From NCBI RefSeq assembly GCF_938029845.1, contig NZ_CALHGG010000150.1, positions 16,648-80,647 on the forward strand: DNA of 64,000 nt, given 5' to 3'. The translations under genes were made by a program, and so were the position numbers. Shown here piece by piece: positions 27,874 to 36,250 of the stretch (positions are counted from its first letter, which is position 1; every line of letters starts with the position of its first letter). A model generated the notes under the pieces. It ran no database searches and was not told where the DNA came from. It saw only the letters and a program-made list of their open reading frames with translations. This DNA is from an uncultured Capnocytophaga sp. Lineage in GTDB: Bacteria > Bacteroidota > Bacteroidia > Flavobacteriales > Flavobacteriaceae.

Positions 27874-30800
27874 TTATAATACTTCAAAATTCAGTTCTTC
27901 ACTTTCTGTTGGCTCATAGTGAGCGGGTAGGGCGGGCACTTCGGGAGCCGTGGTAAGCATACGTTGTTCGTATATGCTATATTGTAGCTCGGTGGCGGGC
28001 CGTTTGTTGTAGCGGTTTTTGTCGGGATATACATAGTTCTCGCGGTAATCGGGAAAGGTCTCTGTAAAGAGAATAATATCGCCGTCAAACTGGCTTTTGC
28101 TACCTCCTCGCATTTTGCCGTCTGCTGTTTGTTGAAAGATCACCAAAAACAGCTTGCCGTCATACTTCTTGCGCAAGTCCTTGTCAATCTCAAAATGAGG
28201 TGCCAGCTCACGCATTTTCTGAAAGGAATCAATTACAATCACTTCGTTGGTATGAATCATAGTGTCCAGCTCTGCCAAGGAACGCACGTCCTGAGCGGTG
28301 ATATGCTCCAAGGCTGTATCGTTTAGGTACTGATAGGCTTTTTCCTCGTACAGCACACTTTCGGGGTGCTCCTCGATAGAGGCATGTCCTACACGATAGC
28401 GCTGCGCCAGGGCATTCATAAACTGAAAGGCAAAGCGTGTTTTTCCGCTACCTTGTTTGCCAGTGAGCGTGATCACAAGGCTGTCTTTAGTCTTTTTCTC
28501 CAAGGCCCCAAGGAAAAGGCTCATTTGCTCGTCGGCCACTAAGAAACTTTCTCTTACTTCAGGGCTTTTTGCCAACTGCTGGGCGAGGGTTTGCCTTGGA
28601 GCTGGCAAGGAGGTTACAGGGGCTTCGGGTGCATTGAGACCAAATTTTTCGTCTTTTTTCTTGCGGGATAAAGATTTTTTCGTAACTTTGTCCTCAGAAA
28701 GCGAGCTATCTCTTAGGCTTTCAGTTACCCACGGGGCTGGAATAGAGGTAGCTTGCTTTTTCTTTTTAGGATTAGCACCTACTTCAAAGGTTTTAAACCT
28801 AAACTTTCTATCTCTATCAACTGCAATAGAAATACGTACGTGCCGTTTCTCTCCATCAATAGTAACTTTCGCTTTAAAATTTAGGTAACCTATGATATTA
28901 GGCGGGCTACTTTCTTTTCTATTTCCCCAATTATTGTAAGTAGAATTTTTAATAAGCGATTCTAAATGCTCCAAAACAGCTACTTTTTCTTTGTAAATAG
29001 GTTTTTGTAGTTTTTTTCCTGCTGTATTAAAGAACTCTATCTGAATATTGTCTTCTTTAAAGAAATTTTTAGAAATACTCTTTCCTCCATAATTTTCAAG
29101 GTAATATTCCAATGTGTATTCCCTTAACTCAGGTACAGACATCTGCTTAAACCTTTCGGTAGAGACTTCGGGGACGGCACCAAAAAGCCCTTGGGAGTAA
29201 TCCACACTGGAAAGGCCTTTTTCTTCCTTTCGGTTTTGAGTGAAATGCAATTGGATAGGAGCTATTCTTAATTGACTTATCACATCATTACTACGATCCC
29301 CCATATATACAGGCGTTGTCAGTGCTATATTCCCATTATCTGTTTCTATATTTAAATTTTTGTTCTCTAAGTTATTGGTGTATAGCCTTATCTTTTTAGC
29401 TCCATTGCTTTGTAGAATTTGCAATATATTCAGCAAATCCTTAATTCTATAGTGCCCCTCTCCTGCATTGGAGGTGATCTTAACTACATATACCATTTTC
29501 CAATCATAAATCTTCCTTATTACCTCAAGTCCTGATTTCAAATGCTGAACAATCGGCTCTATAGCTACCCAATCGGAGGTATAAACGGGGTTTTCAGTTA
29601 ATACAGATTTATAATTGATGGAGCCTGGATATATATCCCTGTAATATTCTTCCTTTGAACAGCCCTCGATCTTGGTACATTTATAATTAGGATCATACAA
29701 AGCGCCTGTTTTTAGTCCGTCATTCTTAGGACGATTTAAAAGGATTATATTATTAGCGTCTGTGGCTATATAACAGTCTTTATCTATAAAAACACAAGTT
29801 AAAACTGGACGTAAATCATCTTTCTTTGCTACGATCGTCTTGAGGCTATCAATACCTGTAATTTTTGAAATAGTAGGTTTCACAAGAAAATCTTCTGTAT
29901 TGATGAAGCCACGAGGCTCCTCCTTAAGATTCTGTTTTTTTAAGTCCTTTAGTATCTTCTTTAAAAAGTCAGATCCTACAGCCCCCTGCTTGTCGGCAGA
30001 CTTCTTATAATAAATTTCGTTTTTTTCGTCTTCAAACTCAAGAAACACCTTAGTAGGTTCCTGCAATAGGGTGAAATTAGCCACGTTTTGGACTTTTCCT
30101 TCCTTTGATTTTGGGGACTTTGTAGCCTTATTGGGGGCTTTTTCTACTTTTTTTTTAGACGAATCTTGGACATTTTCATTTTTTAGATAGGCTTTTCTAT
30201 CTCTCAAAAAATTATAAAGTTTGTGTATTCCTGCGATATAGCCAAGGTCATAAGTCTTTTTTATACGTTCTACCCCTTTATGGAATTTCTCCAATAGCTC
30301 ATACCCACGAGGTGTAAGCTCATAGGCACGCATTTTAGCAGAGGGATTCTGCAAACGAGTAAGGAGGGGGTGTTTTCTATATTGTAGCACGGCTTCTGTA
30401 GGCTTCTTCCCTGGTGTATTCCAAAAACGAAAGATTGTTTTTCCTTCTTCAAAAGCGTCTGTAAAATTGTAGATAAAGTCCAATACTTCACCTTTAGGAA
30501 TATCCACATTTTCAGTGACTAGTTGTGCCTGCAAATCATCAAAGGCTTCAAAATCTTTTACCTTGGGGTCTGATACTTCCTTAGTGGGTTTTTCCTTCTG
30601 TGGCGCTTTCTCCTTCTTCGGTTTGGCTTCTTTTTTAGGCTTTTCCTCTACCTTCACCACGTTGCCATTGACGAACTTCCAGCCCTTGCGTAGGCGACCA
30701 CAATCGTCCAAGGCTTCGCGGTAGTCGCCTGTATGCTGTACCCCTGAAAGCCCTTGTTTTTTTAGTATTCCTGTAGCTAATAGGTTATGTTCTACGTCCC

Positions 30801-32091
30801 AAATAGCATTTGGCGTAAGCGTACGTTGCCAGGCTTTTACAGAGGGTGCCCATTTAAAGGCGTGTTTCTTGAGTTTTTCCCTTACATCTTTGTCGGGAAT
30901 GCCGTCAAAAAATATCTGTAAGCGTTGTGTAGCTCCATTTTTTACAATCTTCCCTCCTTCAATGAGTATCTCTTCTTCTCCTTTGCTTTGATTTTTCTCA
31001 AGGCTTGTGATTCGTTCTTTTATTCTTCGTATTTCAGCATTGATATTCGCAGGACTACTATAAAGAGCGTACCCATATCTATTTATTTTATCAAGCATTT
31101 CTTCTACATCTTCCTTTTTGATGTCATATTTTTCAAAAACAGAACTGTCTTTTGATTTCTTATATTCTTTTTCTGCTTTTTGCTGTCTGTATATATATTC
31201 TTTTTTCTCTTCTAACTGCTTGATTTTGTCCTGTAGCTTAGCAATAGCATTTACATCAACACTTTTTACAACTTCTCCAGTTTCATATTGATCAGCAGGA
31301 GTATTTTTAGCTATTTTAGCGAGCTTATTTTTTAGTTTTTCTACTTCTCGATTGTGTGTTTTTAGTTTTTCATATTCTCGTTGTATAAGGCTTTCATTAC
31401 TAGCGATCTTACGAGCTGTTATCCCAGCTCCTCCAGTAACGCCTGTGCTAAAGGTGCGAGCCCGAATACTTATCATTTCCTTATAGTTTTTCAAAAGTGA
31501 GGCATATCCTTTTTCAAAAGTTGCGTTATAAGCCTCCAATGCTCCCGTTTGCTTAGCTTGTTCTGCATGGCTATTGTAGAGCTGTTCCATACTATCAGCC
31601 CAGTCTTGTTGTTCTCTTTTGGCTCGTTTTTCAGGATCAAAAGAAATCCAAGCATAAGAACGTTCCAAAGTGTCATAGCTTAGATCATCTTTGAACCTTT
31701 CAGTATGTAAGAGAGTAACAGTATTTTCTATGTTTTTTCCCTCCTTCTGTGTAGCTTTCTCCTTCTTTGGTTTGGCTTCCTTTTTAGGCTTTTCTTCTAC
31801 CTTTACCACATTACCCTTGACGAACTTCCAGCCCCTGCGTAGGCGACCACAATCATCCAAGGCTTCGTGGTAGTCGCCTGTATGCTGCACACCTGAAAGC
31901 CCCGCAGCGCTATCATATTGAGTAATGGTAATCTCAAAATGAGTAGCTTCGGGGCTGTTGTTAAGGGCTTGACTAAGGCGATAGATAATAGCTGTGTTGT
32001 TTTCTGCTTTGGCTTGGGTCAAGACTTGTTCTACTTCCTTGCGAGAGACTTCGCGGTTATTGAGGGCGTTAAAGGCTTCGAGGGCTGTCAT
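27874..32091 (-). CDS. 1405-residue multidomain protein with RadA-like ATPase at its C-terminus
   Basis: Visible parts, in order: a repeated module LSGVQHTGDYxEALDDCGRLR at 65-100 and again at 448-484; a long coiled coil (235-370); a segment RLQIFFDGIPDKDV to FKWAPSVKAWQRTLT (390-432) of the kind found in DUF3560 and large polyvalent proteins; a possible sliding-clamp-like part around 740-800 (RPVLTCVFIDKDCYIATDAN); and a RecA-fold ATPase with Walker A GKQGSGKT (1211-1218), Walker B EVIVIDSF (about 1283-1290) and a KNRYN motif (1358-1362) like the KNRFG of RadA. It probably works on DNA during replication, repair or packaging. It is the largest protein of the element and sits near the end of the long operon. 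Confidence 0.75.
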   Translation of the reverse strand: MTALEAFNALNNREVSRKEVEQVLTQAKAENNTAIIYRLSQALNNSPEATHFEITITQYDSAAGLSGVQHTGDYHEALDDCGRLRRGWKFVKGNVVKVEEKPKKEAKPKKEKATQKEGKNIENTVTLLHTERFKDDLSYDTLERSYAWISFDPEKRAKREQQDWADSMEQLYNSHAEQAKQTGALEAYNATFEKGYASLLKNYKEMISIRARTFSTGVTGGAGITARKIASNESLIQREYEKLKTHNREVEKLKNKLAKIAKNTPADQYETGEVVKSVDVNAIAKLQDKIKQLEEKKEYIYRQQKAEKEYKKSKDSSVFEKYDIKKEDVEEMLDKINRYGYALYSSPANINAEIRRIKERITSLEKNQSKGEEEILIEGGKIVKNGATQRLQIFFDGIPDKDVREKLKKHAFKWAPSVKAWQRTLTPNAIWDVEHNLLATGILKKQGLSGVQHTGDYREALDDCGRLRKGWKFVNGNVVKVEEKPKKEAKPKKEKAPQKEKPTKEVSDPKVKDFEAFDDLQAQLVTENVDIPKGEVLDFIYNFTDAFEEGKTIFRFWNTPGKKPTEAVLQYRKHPLLTRLQNPSAKMRAYELTPRGYELLEKFHKGVERIKKTYDLGYIAGIHKLYNFLRDRKAYLKNENVQDSSKKKVEKAPNKATKSPKSKEGKVQNVANFTLLQEPTKVFLEFEDEKNEIYYKKSADKQGAVGSDFLKKILKDLKKQNLKEEPRGFINTEDFLVKPTISKITGIDSLKTIVAKKDDLRPVLTCVFIDKDCYIATDANNIILLNRPKNDGLKTGALYDPNYKCTKIEGCSKEEYYRDIYPGSINYKSVLTENPVYTSDWVAIEPIVQHLKSGLEVIRKIYDWKMVYVVKITSNAGEGHYRIKDLLNILQILQSNGAKKIRLYTNNLENKNLNIETDNGNIALTTPVYMGDRSNDVISQLRIAPIQLHFTQNRKEEKGLSSVDYSQGLFGAVPEVSTERFKQMSVPELREYTLEYYLENYGGKSISKNFFKEDNIQIEFFNTAGKKLQKPIYKEKVAVLEHLESLIKNSTYNNWGNRKESSPPNIIGYLNFKAKVTIDGEKRHVRISIAVDRDRKFRFKTFEVGANPKKKKQATSIPAPWVTESLRDSSLSEDKVTKKSLSRKKKDEKFGLNAPEAPVTSLPAPRQTLAQQLAKSPEVRESFLVADEQMSLFLGALEKKTKDSLVITLTGKQGSGKTRFAFQFMNALAQRYRVGHASIEEHPESVLYEEKAYQYLNDTALEHITAQDVRSLAELDTMIHTNEVIVIDSFQKMRELAPHFEIDKDLRKKYDGKLFLVIFQQTADGKMRGGSKSQFDGDIILFTETFPDYRENYVYPDKNRYNKRPATELQYSIYEQRMLTTAPEVPALPAHYEPTESEELNFEVL
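30593..30757. repeat. Direct repeat copy 1 within the 1405-residue gene
   Basis: About 160 bp nearly identical to 31742-31903. It encodes the LSGVQHTGDY module plus its Lys/Pro/Glu-rich linker. Confidence 0.8.
31742..31903. repeat. Direct repeat copy 2 within the 1405-residue gene
   Basis: Nearly identical to 30593-30757, about 1.15 kb away in the same orientation and frame. Recombination between the copies would delete the coiled coil and the DUF3560-like part in frame. Confidence 0.8.
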
Positions 32092-32146
32092 AGTTATTTT
32101 GTTTTCTTAGATTGAGAAAGATTCATGCTTTCTTGTTCTTATGGAA

Positions 32147-32737
32147 TTATTTTTCTTTTCTTGTTAGGAAAAAGAAACCTCCCCCTACTACTAATAGAAC
32201 GAGAAGGATATTAGTTGGGGTAAAGAATCCTGTCTTTGGTTCCTCTTCATTCTTTGTTGCAGGTGGCGCTACTGGTGCAGGTACTATAGGTTTGGTTGCA
32301 GGTGGCGCTACTGGTGCAGGCACTATAGGCTTGGTTGCAGGTGGCGCTACTGGTGCAGGTACTATAGGGTTGATTGCAGGTGGCGCTACTGGTGTAGGCA
32401 CTATAGGCTTGGTTGCAGGTGGTGCTACTGGAGATTTTGCAGGGGCAGGTGCTGCTGGAGGCTTAGGCTTCCAAGTCCTATATAAATAGAGATAATCCTT
32501 TATTTTGAGAATTAACTTTTCAATATCTTTACACAAACTTTTTAAAAAACTATCACCACCAAATGGATGCACTCTTATCTCAATTTCAAATCTTCTAAGT
32601 GCTTTTTCACACTCATCAAGAAGTTTAGTATATGTCTGTTTCAGCTCCTCTGAAAGAACAGGAGGAGATTTTTTGAGATACTGATCAAGTTTGTATGATT
32701 CGTCTATTACTTTTCGTTCCCATTCAGATCTGTTCAT
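32147..32737 (-). CDS. Tail-anchored protein with 13-residue Pro/Ala repeats
   Basis: 196 residues. An N-terminal helical domain (1-90, SYKLDQYLKKSPPVLSEEL) is followed by four to five tandem copies of a 13-residue unit PAPVAPPATKPIV (about 95-165, 39-bp period in DNA). A C-terminal membrane helix (NILLVLLVVGGGFFFL) and a short basic tail RKEK close the protein. There is no signal peptide. Three other proteins of this operon share the plan domain, Pro-rich linker, membrane anchor. I infer a virion membrane protein with an extended spacer. Confidence 0.75.
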   Translation of the reverse strand: MNRSEWERKVIDESYKLDQYLKKSPPVLSEELKQTYTKLLDECEKALRRFEIEIRVHPFGGDSFLKSLCKDIEKLILKIKDYLYLYRTWKPKPPAAPAPAKSPVAPPATKPIVPTPVAPPAINPIVPAPVAPPATKPIVPAPVAPPATKPIVPAPVAPPATKNEEEPKTGFFTPTNILLVLLVVGGGFFFLTRKEK

Positions 32738-32744
32738 ATTCTTA

Positions 32745-32900
32745 CTATTTTATATTTTGTTTTTCGTGTTTTACAGCCAAATAGACTTGGAAGCCTGCCA
32801 GTAGAACAGCCATAGCTGAGAGAGCAAGGGCGATTTTGTCCTTGAGGTGAAAATTTTCGTTTAGATCTGTACCTTTTTGAGTTGTTTTCTTTCGAGCCAT
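32745..32900 (-). CDS. 51-residue single-pass membrane protein
   Basis: The frame from ATG 32900 reads MARKKTTQKGTDLNENFHLK and then a membrane helix (IALALSAMAVLLAGFQVYLAV) with a charged tail. It fills the gap between two larger genes in the same direction and overlaps, in another frame, the possible frameshift extension of the upstream gene. Function is unknown; it may be a virion membrane protein or a holin-like protein. Confidence 0.65.
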   Translation of the reverse strand: MARKKTTQKGTDLNENFHLKDKIALALSAMAVLLAGFQVYLAVKHEKQNIK

Positions 32901-32984
32901 AGTTTGGGTTTATAGTACTGTAAAAGGCAAAAGCTCGCCCCTGCTAAAAGGGCAAAACTCAAGAGGCCTATACGTTTTTTTTTT
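32861..32984 (-). other. A10 slippery run and possible frameshift extension with a membrane helix
   Basis: Ten consecutive A (minus strand, 32984-32975) lie 2 codons before the stop at 32968. A -1 shift (or one extra A from polymerase slippage) reads KKKRIGLLSFALLAGASFCL, a membrane helix, then a basic tail, ending at 32861. No start codon could express this segment on its own. The longer paralogue has a C-terminal anchor, as this extension would provide. Confidence 0.6.
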
Positions 32985-33474
32985 CGATTGGAGGGCTGTA
33001 AGAAGTGCTTCCCATAAGCCTATAGGCTTCCTCGTAAGCGCTGTAGGGAATAAATTTCTTGGCTATATGAGGATAATTCTCTTTTTCAGCTATTGCTTTG
33101 GCTAACTTAATAAAAAAGTCCTTATCCAACGCTTTAAAAGGCTGTTCAGCGGGGAGCCCTGTTTGCTTAGAAACATAAGCAATATAACTTTCTGTAGGAT
33201 TATTATCACTGGGAGGTGCCCACCGTGAAATGAGTTTTCTAATGGTATTATCACCTCTTTTGATCCAGGTATAAGCATTTTTCATTAAGGCGCGTAGGCC
33301 ATATTCCACAGAAATAAATTGTTCAAACTCCATTTTACCAGTTTTACTATTTCTGTCCGTATTCTGAGAAAGTGGTACCTTTCCTTGCCAGGCTGTTTCT
33401 CCTATACGGATATTTCCAGGATTGTTATTCTTGATTCCTCTGATATCTGTAGGAGCTTTTCTTAAATCAGTCAT
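32968..33474 (-). CDS. NNPGN-domain phage-type protein, short paralogue
   Basis: 168 residues. The domain begins GIKNNNPGNIRIGETAW and continues with FEQFISVEYGLRALM, GDNTIRKLISRWAPP and a conserved ESYIAYVSKQTGL. This domain is widespread in phages, where it is usually annotated as a virion or structural protein and may act on the cell wall; I cannot name catalytic residues. The gene ends in a run of ten A on its own strand. A one-base slip there would add a membrane helix (see the separate entry). The longer paralogue is immediately upstream. Confidence 0.8.
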   Translation of the reverse strand: MTDLRKAPTDIRGIKNNNPGNIRIGETAWQGKVPLSQNTDRNSKTGKMEFEQFISVEYGLRALMKNAYTWIKRGDNTIRKLISRWAPPSDNNPTESYIAYVSKQTGLPAEQPFKALDKDFFIKLAKAIAEKENYPHIAKKFIPYSAYEEAYRLMGSTSYSPPIEKKNV

Positions 33475-33491
33475 AATGTCAGTTTTAAAAG

Positions 33492-34382
33492 TTATTTTTT
33501 CTTTCCTTTGGGTTTAGCATAGTAGCTATAGATCAAGTATCCTCCTGTACCCAAGGCAACAGCTAAGCCACCCCATAGGAGCCAATTAGTAGCATTTCCA
33601 TTTTCAGACGGAGCAGGAGTATAGCCACCTTGGTTCAAGTTAGAGGTGCCACCTCCTGTGTTGGTATTGCTTCCATTATTAGGGGTGGGGTTGGAAGGCT
33701 TTGTAGGTGCGGGCGTACTAGGTTTTGTAGGCGCAGGCGTACTGGGTTTTGTAGGTGCAGGCATACTAGGATTAGTAGGCGCAGGCGTACTAGGTTTAGT
33801 AGGAGCGGGTGTACTAGGATTAGTAGGAGTAGGCGTACTAGGTTTAGTAGGAGCGGGCGTACTAGGCTTGGCTGGCAGAGGGATAATAGGCTTAGCAGGA
33901 GCAGGCAATACTGGATTACCTCCGCTTGTCATGTTTATTCCCATATAAGCATAAGCTGTATCATAAGCGTCCGCAGGAATTCGGCTTTCCGCAGCACCCA
34001 TTTCTATAGTAGCTACAATCTTAGCCATTTTTATATAAAAATCTTTGGTGAATGCGGTAATTCTTTTGTGGTTATCTATTCCAAAAGCCTTGGTTAGGGT
34101 GCTTTCATACAACGCGACTTTCTTAGTACTTGCTGCTGGATAAAAGCGACGCGCAAAATCGGCTATGGTGTTTTTTCCGCCCTTTTCCATGATCGTACGT
34201 ATATTGATCATCAAGGCACGTAACCCATACTCTACTGCTATAAACTCTTCATACTTAGCATTACCAATTCTGTGTGTTTTAGGTACTTTTCCTCCCCAGT
34301 CTTCACCCTTGTTAGGTAGGTTACCAGGATTGTTTTGGTAGAGAGGGCTATTTTTGTATTCTTCAGTTCTGAAAGTTTTCAT
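33492..34382 (-). CDS. NNPGN-domain protein with Pro-rich repeats and membrane anchor
   Basis: 296 residues. The N-terminal domain (YQNNPGNLPNKGEDWGGKV, FIAVEYGLRALMINIRTIM) is paralogous to the neighbouring 168-residue protein. From about 175 to 240 there are tandem TKPSTPAP units (24-bp period). A C-terminal helix (WLLWGGLAVALGTGGYLIYSY) and the basic tail KPKGKKK anchor it. No signal peptide is seen. I infer a virion protein that places the NNPGN domain on a flexible stalk. Peptidoglycan cleavage during entry or lysis is plausible but not shown. Confidence 0.78.
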   Translation of the reverse strand: MKTFRTEEYKNSPLYQNNPGNLPNKGEDWGGKVPKTHRIGNAKYEEFIAVEYGLRALMINIRTIMEKGGKNTIADFARRFYPAASTKKVALYESTLTKAFGIDNHKRITAFTKDFYIKMAKIVATIEMGAAESRIPADAYDTAYAYMGINMTSGGNPVLPAPAKPIIPLPAKPSTPAPTKPSTPTPTNPSTPAPTKPSTPAPTNPSMPAPTKPSTPAPTKPSTPAPTKPSNPTPNNGSNTNTGGGTSNLNQGGYTPAPSENGNATNWLLWGGLAVALGTGGYLIYSYYAKPKGKKK

Positions 34383-34398
34383 TGATACTGGTTTTATG

Positions 34399-34917
34399 TT
34401 ATGAAAAAGATTGTTTTAGGGTGTATATTTGTCCAAAGGCGTCAATATCTATTTCAAAAGAGAGTTTGTTAATAAGGCTCATATACTTAGCCCAGTCTTT
34501 TTTGTTCTCCTTTACCATGTCCCAAATCTCACTGGCTACCGAAAAAGCACTAATTTCTATATAAACATTTTCTAGAATAGCTGTGGCGCCCGCTCGTAAG
34601 TCTAACTGATAAAAATTAGGAAGAGAAGCATAGCCAATAGGAACGCCCTTGAGATATACCCGCATAACCTTGAGTTGTATTGACCCATTGGTATTGATAT
34701 AGAAGTCTTCCGCTGTAGGGTTGGTCAGGGCAAAGTCTAAGAGTAGCCATATTTTGTTCTGTAGGAGCTTAGCCCCTGCGTCTTTGTACTGATGAAAGGA
34801 AAACATTACCTTTTCAAACAATCGTTTGGCTTGTTCTGTCTTCGCTTTTGCTATTCCATAGATAGCAACACCTATCGCACAGATTCCCATTATAACGATA
34901 ATTGCTTTTGTTTTCAT
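34399..34917 (-). CDS. Membrane-anchored LEA14-like protein
   Basis: 172 residues. An N-terminal helix (IIVIMGICAIGVAIYGIAK) anchors a domain with alternating strands (LLLDFALTNPTAEDFYI, QLKVMRVYLKGVPIGYASL, AILENVYIEIS). The pattern of NPT followed by paired strands resembles the LEA type 2 fold, a tentative call. It lies between the NNPGN gene and a u-spanin-like gene. A structural role at the virion membrane is possible. Confidence 0.6.
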   Translation of the reverse strand: MKTKAIIVIMGICAIGVAIYGIAKAKTEQAKRLFEKVMFSFHQYKDAGAKLLQNKIWLLLDFALTNPTAEDFYINTNGSIQLKVMRVYLKGVPIGYASLPNFYQLDLRAGATAILENVYIEISAFSVASEIWDMVKENKKDWAKYMSLINKLSFEIDIDAFGQIYTLKQSFS

Positions 34918-34926
34918 ATACTAATG

Positions 34927-35436
34927 TTATAACCATTTATTTTTTAGTTTTCTAATCCCTAAGACGCCCCCTAATAGAATAGAAAATGCTCCTATACATG
35001 ATAGAAATTTTACAAACTTAGGAATATAGGTCTCCTTTACTATCTTTATATGCTCTGTTTCCTTTATATTGGACAAATCTTGCTTTTTATCTCTATAAAT
35101 ATTTTGTAAAGGAGGTGTATTTTGGTATATTACTAAACTATTTTTATAGTTATCATAGTAAATTCCTTGTGATTGTGAGCCTTGTACCTTATGCGTTTTT
35201 ATAATTTGTAATAGTCTGCTTACTTCCTTTTGGCAAAGGCTATCACATTCTTTATTCATGGTTGAGATAGAGGGTACTTGTACAAAGATTGTATCATGAA
35301 AATCGTAATAATGCTCTACAAATACACTATCAGTAGATATTAGTTGCGTTTTTTCATAATTTTTGTTTGTCTGTGTAACCGATTTGCAGCCCAATACAAG
35401 GAAAACCAATAGAAAGGATAATATAAAATTCTTCAT
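34927..35436 (-). CDS. Possible unimolecular spanin (lipoprotein with C-terminal membrane helix)
   Basis: 169 residues. A lipoprotein signal ends in FLVLGCKS (cysteine at residue 17), and a membrane helix lies at the C-terminus (FLSCIGAFSILLGGVLGI) with basic tail RKLKNKWL. The periplasmic part between them is about 120 residues and largely helical. Outer-membrane lipid anchor plus inner-membrane helix is the defining layout of u-spanins, which fuse the two membranes at phage lysis. It starts inside the end of the preceding 84-residue gene (4-bp overlap). Confidence 0.62.
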   Translation of the reverse strand: MKNFILSFLLVFLVLGCKSVTQTNKNYEKTQLISTDSVFVEHYYDFHDTIFVQVPSISTMNKECDSLCQKEVSRLLQIIKTHKVQGSQSQGIYYDNYKNSLVIYQNTPPLQNIYRDKKQDLSNIKETEHIKIVKETYIPKFVKFLSCIGAFSILLGGVLGIRKLKNKWL

Positions 35437-35687
35437 TTGGATAGCTCATTAATACGTTCTTCTAATTTTTTGATTTTCTCTTTCAATTTCTCGTTTTCAT
35501 TGAGAAGATCTGTAATTTTTTGGTTGTAATCTTCAAGGAATTTCTTATAGATAATTTGTATTCTATCTACAACCTCGGCTTCAATAGCGTCTGTTTCTAC
35601 TTTACGTTTTTTTCGCTCAAAGAGCATTCCCAAGACACCCCCACCTACCAAGGTAGAGAGCAGGGTTAAAATACTTTCTAACATCAT
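35433..35687 (-). CDS. Small membrane protein with coiled coil, holin-like candidate
   Basis: 84 residues. A membrane helix (ILTLLSTLVGGGVLGMLF) is followed by a basic stretch (ERKKRKVETD) and a coiled coil rich in Lys/Glu/Leu up to the C-terminus. Proteins of this size and shape are common in phage lysis modules (holin or XhlA-like). Its 4-bp overlap with the u-spanin-like gene supports that reading. Confidence 0.55.
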   Translation of the reverse strand: MMLESILTLLSTLVGGGVLGMLFERKKRKVETDAIEAEVVDRIQIIYKKFLEDYNQKITDLLNENEKLKEKIKKLEERINELSK

Positions 35688-35702
35688 AGAATTGTTTAGT
35701 TT

Positions 35703-36227
35703 TTAGAAATATAATAGAGAGGTATCTCCTGTAAATTTATATTTAATAGAGGTAGGTTTACTTTCATAATCTCCACTGCTGGTTTCGTCATACTCAAATA
35801 TCCATTCTCCCTGAGGCTCTATCCTTAAACCACCATATTTAAGTGGTGCTCCTTGAGCATATATCAAGTTATCTAAGGTCGTTTGTTGTGTCATATCAGT
35901 TCGATTGACATGGACTGTAGGAGACTTTCGCGCATTTTCTTTTGTTGTAACCCCTAATTTATCACACATAATATAGAGAGCTTTAACACCTGATAATCCT
36001 GCGTGTCCATAAGGCAACTCTATTTCTATCTCTTTTGTTTCTCCGTCAAGAGATATGTTTTTGATTAGTACTTGTGTATATGCAACAACTCCCCCTATTG
36101 ATTTAGGTTCAAGCCGAGCAACAAACCCAAAATTAGCGGAAAACTTTTGTTTTGGAGTAGGATTTGGATTACTACTCCCACTACTATTATTACAGTTACA
36201 AATCATTTTGAAAGGAATACCTATCAT
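35703..36227 (-). CDS. Beta-rich protein, unknown function
   Basis: 174 residues from 36227; ATG 36206 (MICNCNNSSGSS) is an alternative start. A Ser/Asn/Pro-rich N-terminus is followed by beta-rich sequence (ANFGFVARLEPKSIGGVVAY, KEIEIELPYGHAGLSGVKAL, KYGGLRIEPQGEWIFEYDE). I recognise no family. The beta-rich makeup and position in the operon fit a minor capsid or spike component. Confidence 0.58.
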   Translation of the reverse strand: MIGIPFKMICNCNNSSGSSNPNPTPKQKFSANFGFVARLEPKSIGGVVAYTQVLIKNISLDGETKEIEIELPYGHAGLSGVKALYIMCDKLGVTTKENARKSPTVHVNRTDMTQQTTLDNLIYAQGAPLKYGGLRIEPQGEWIFEYDETSSGDYESKPTSIKYKFTGDTSLLYF

Positions 36228-36250
36228 CTTTTCTCTATTTATTGGTTATT

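Noticed and set aside
32260-32445. Possible CRISPR array from the regular spacing
   Set aside because: The period is 39 bp with no unique spacers; it encodes 13-residue repeats in frame.
33630-34097. Arg/Gly/Val repeat proteins on the + strand
   Set aside because: They are the complement of the TKPSTPAP repeat region of the NNPGN gene.
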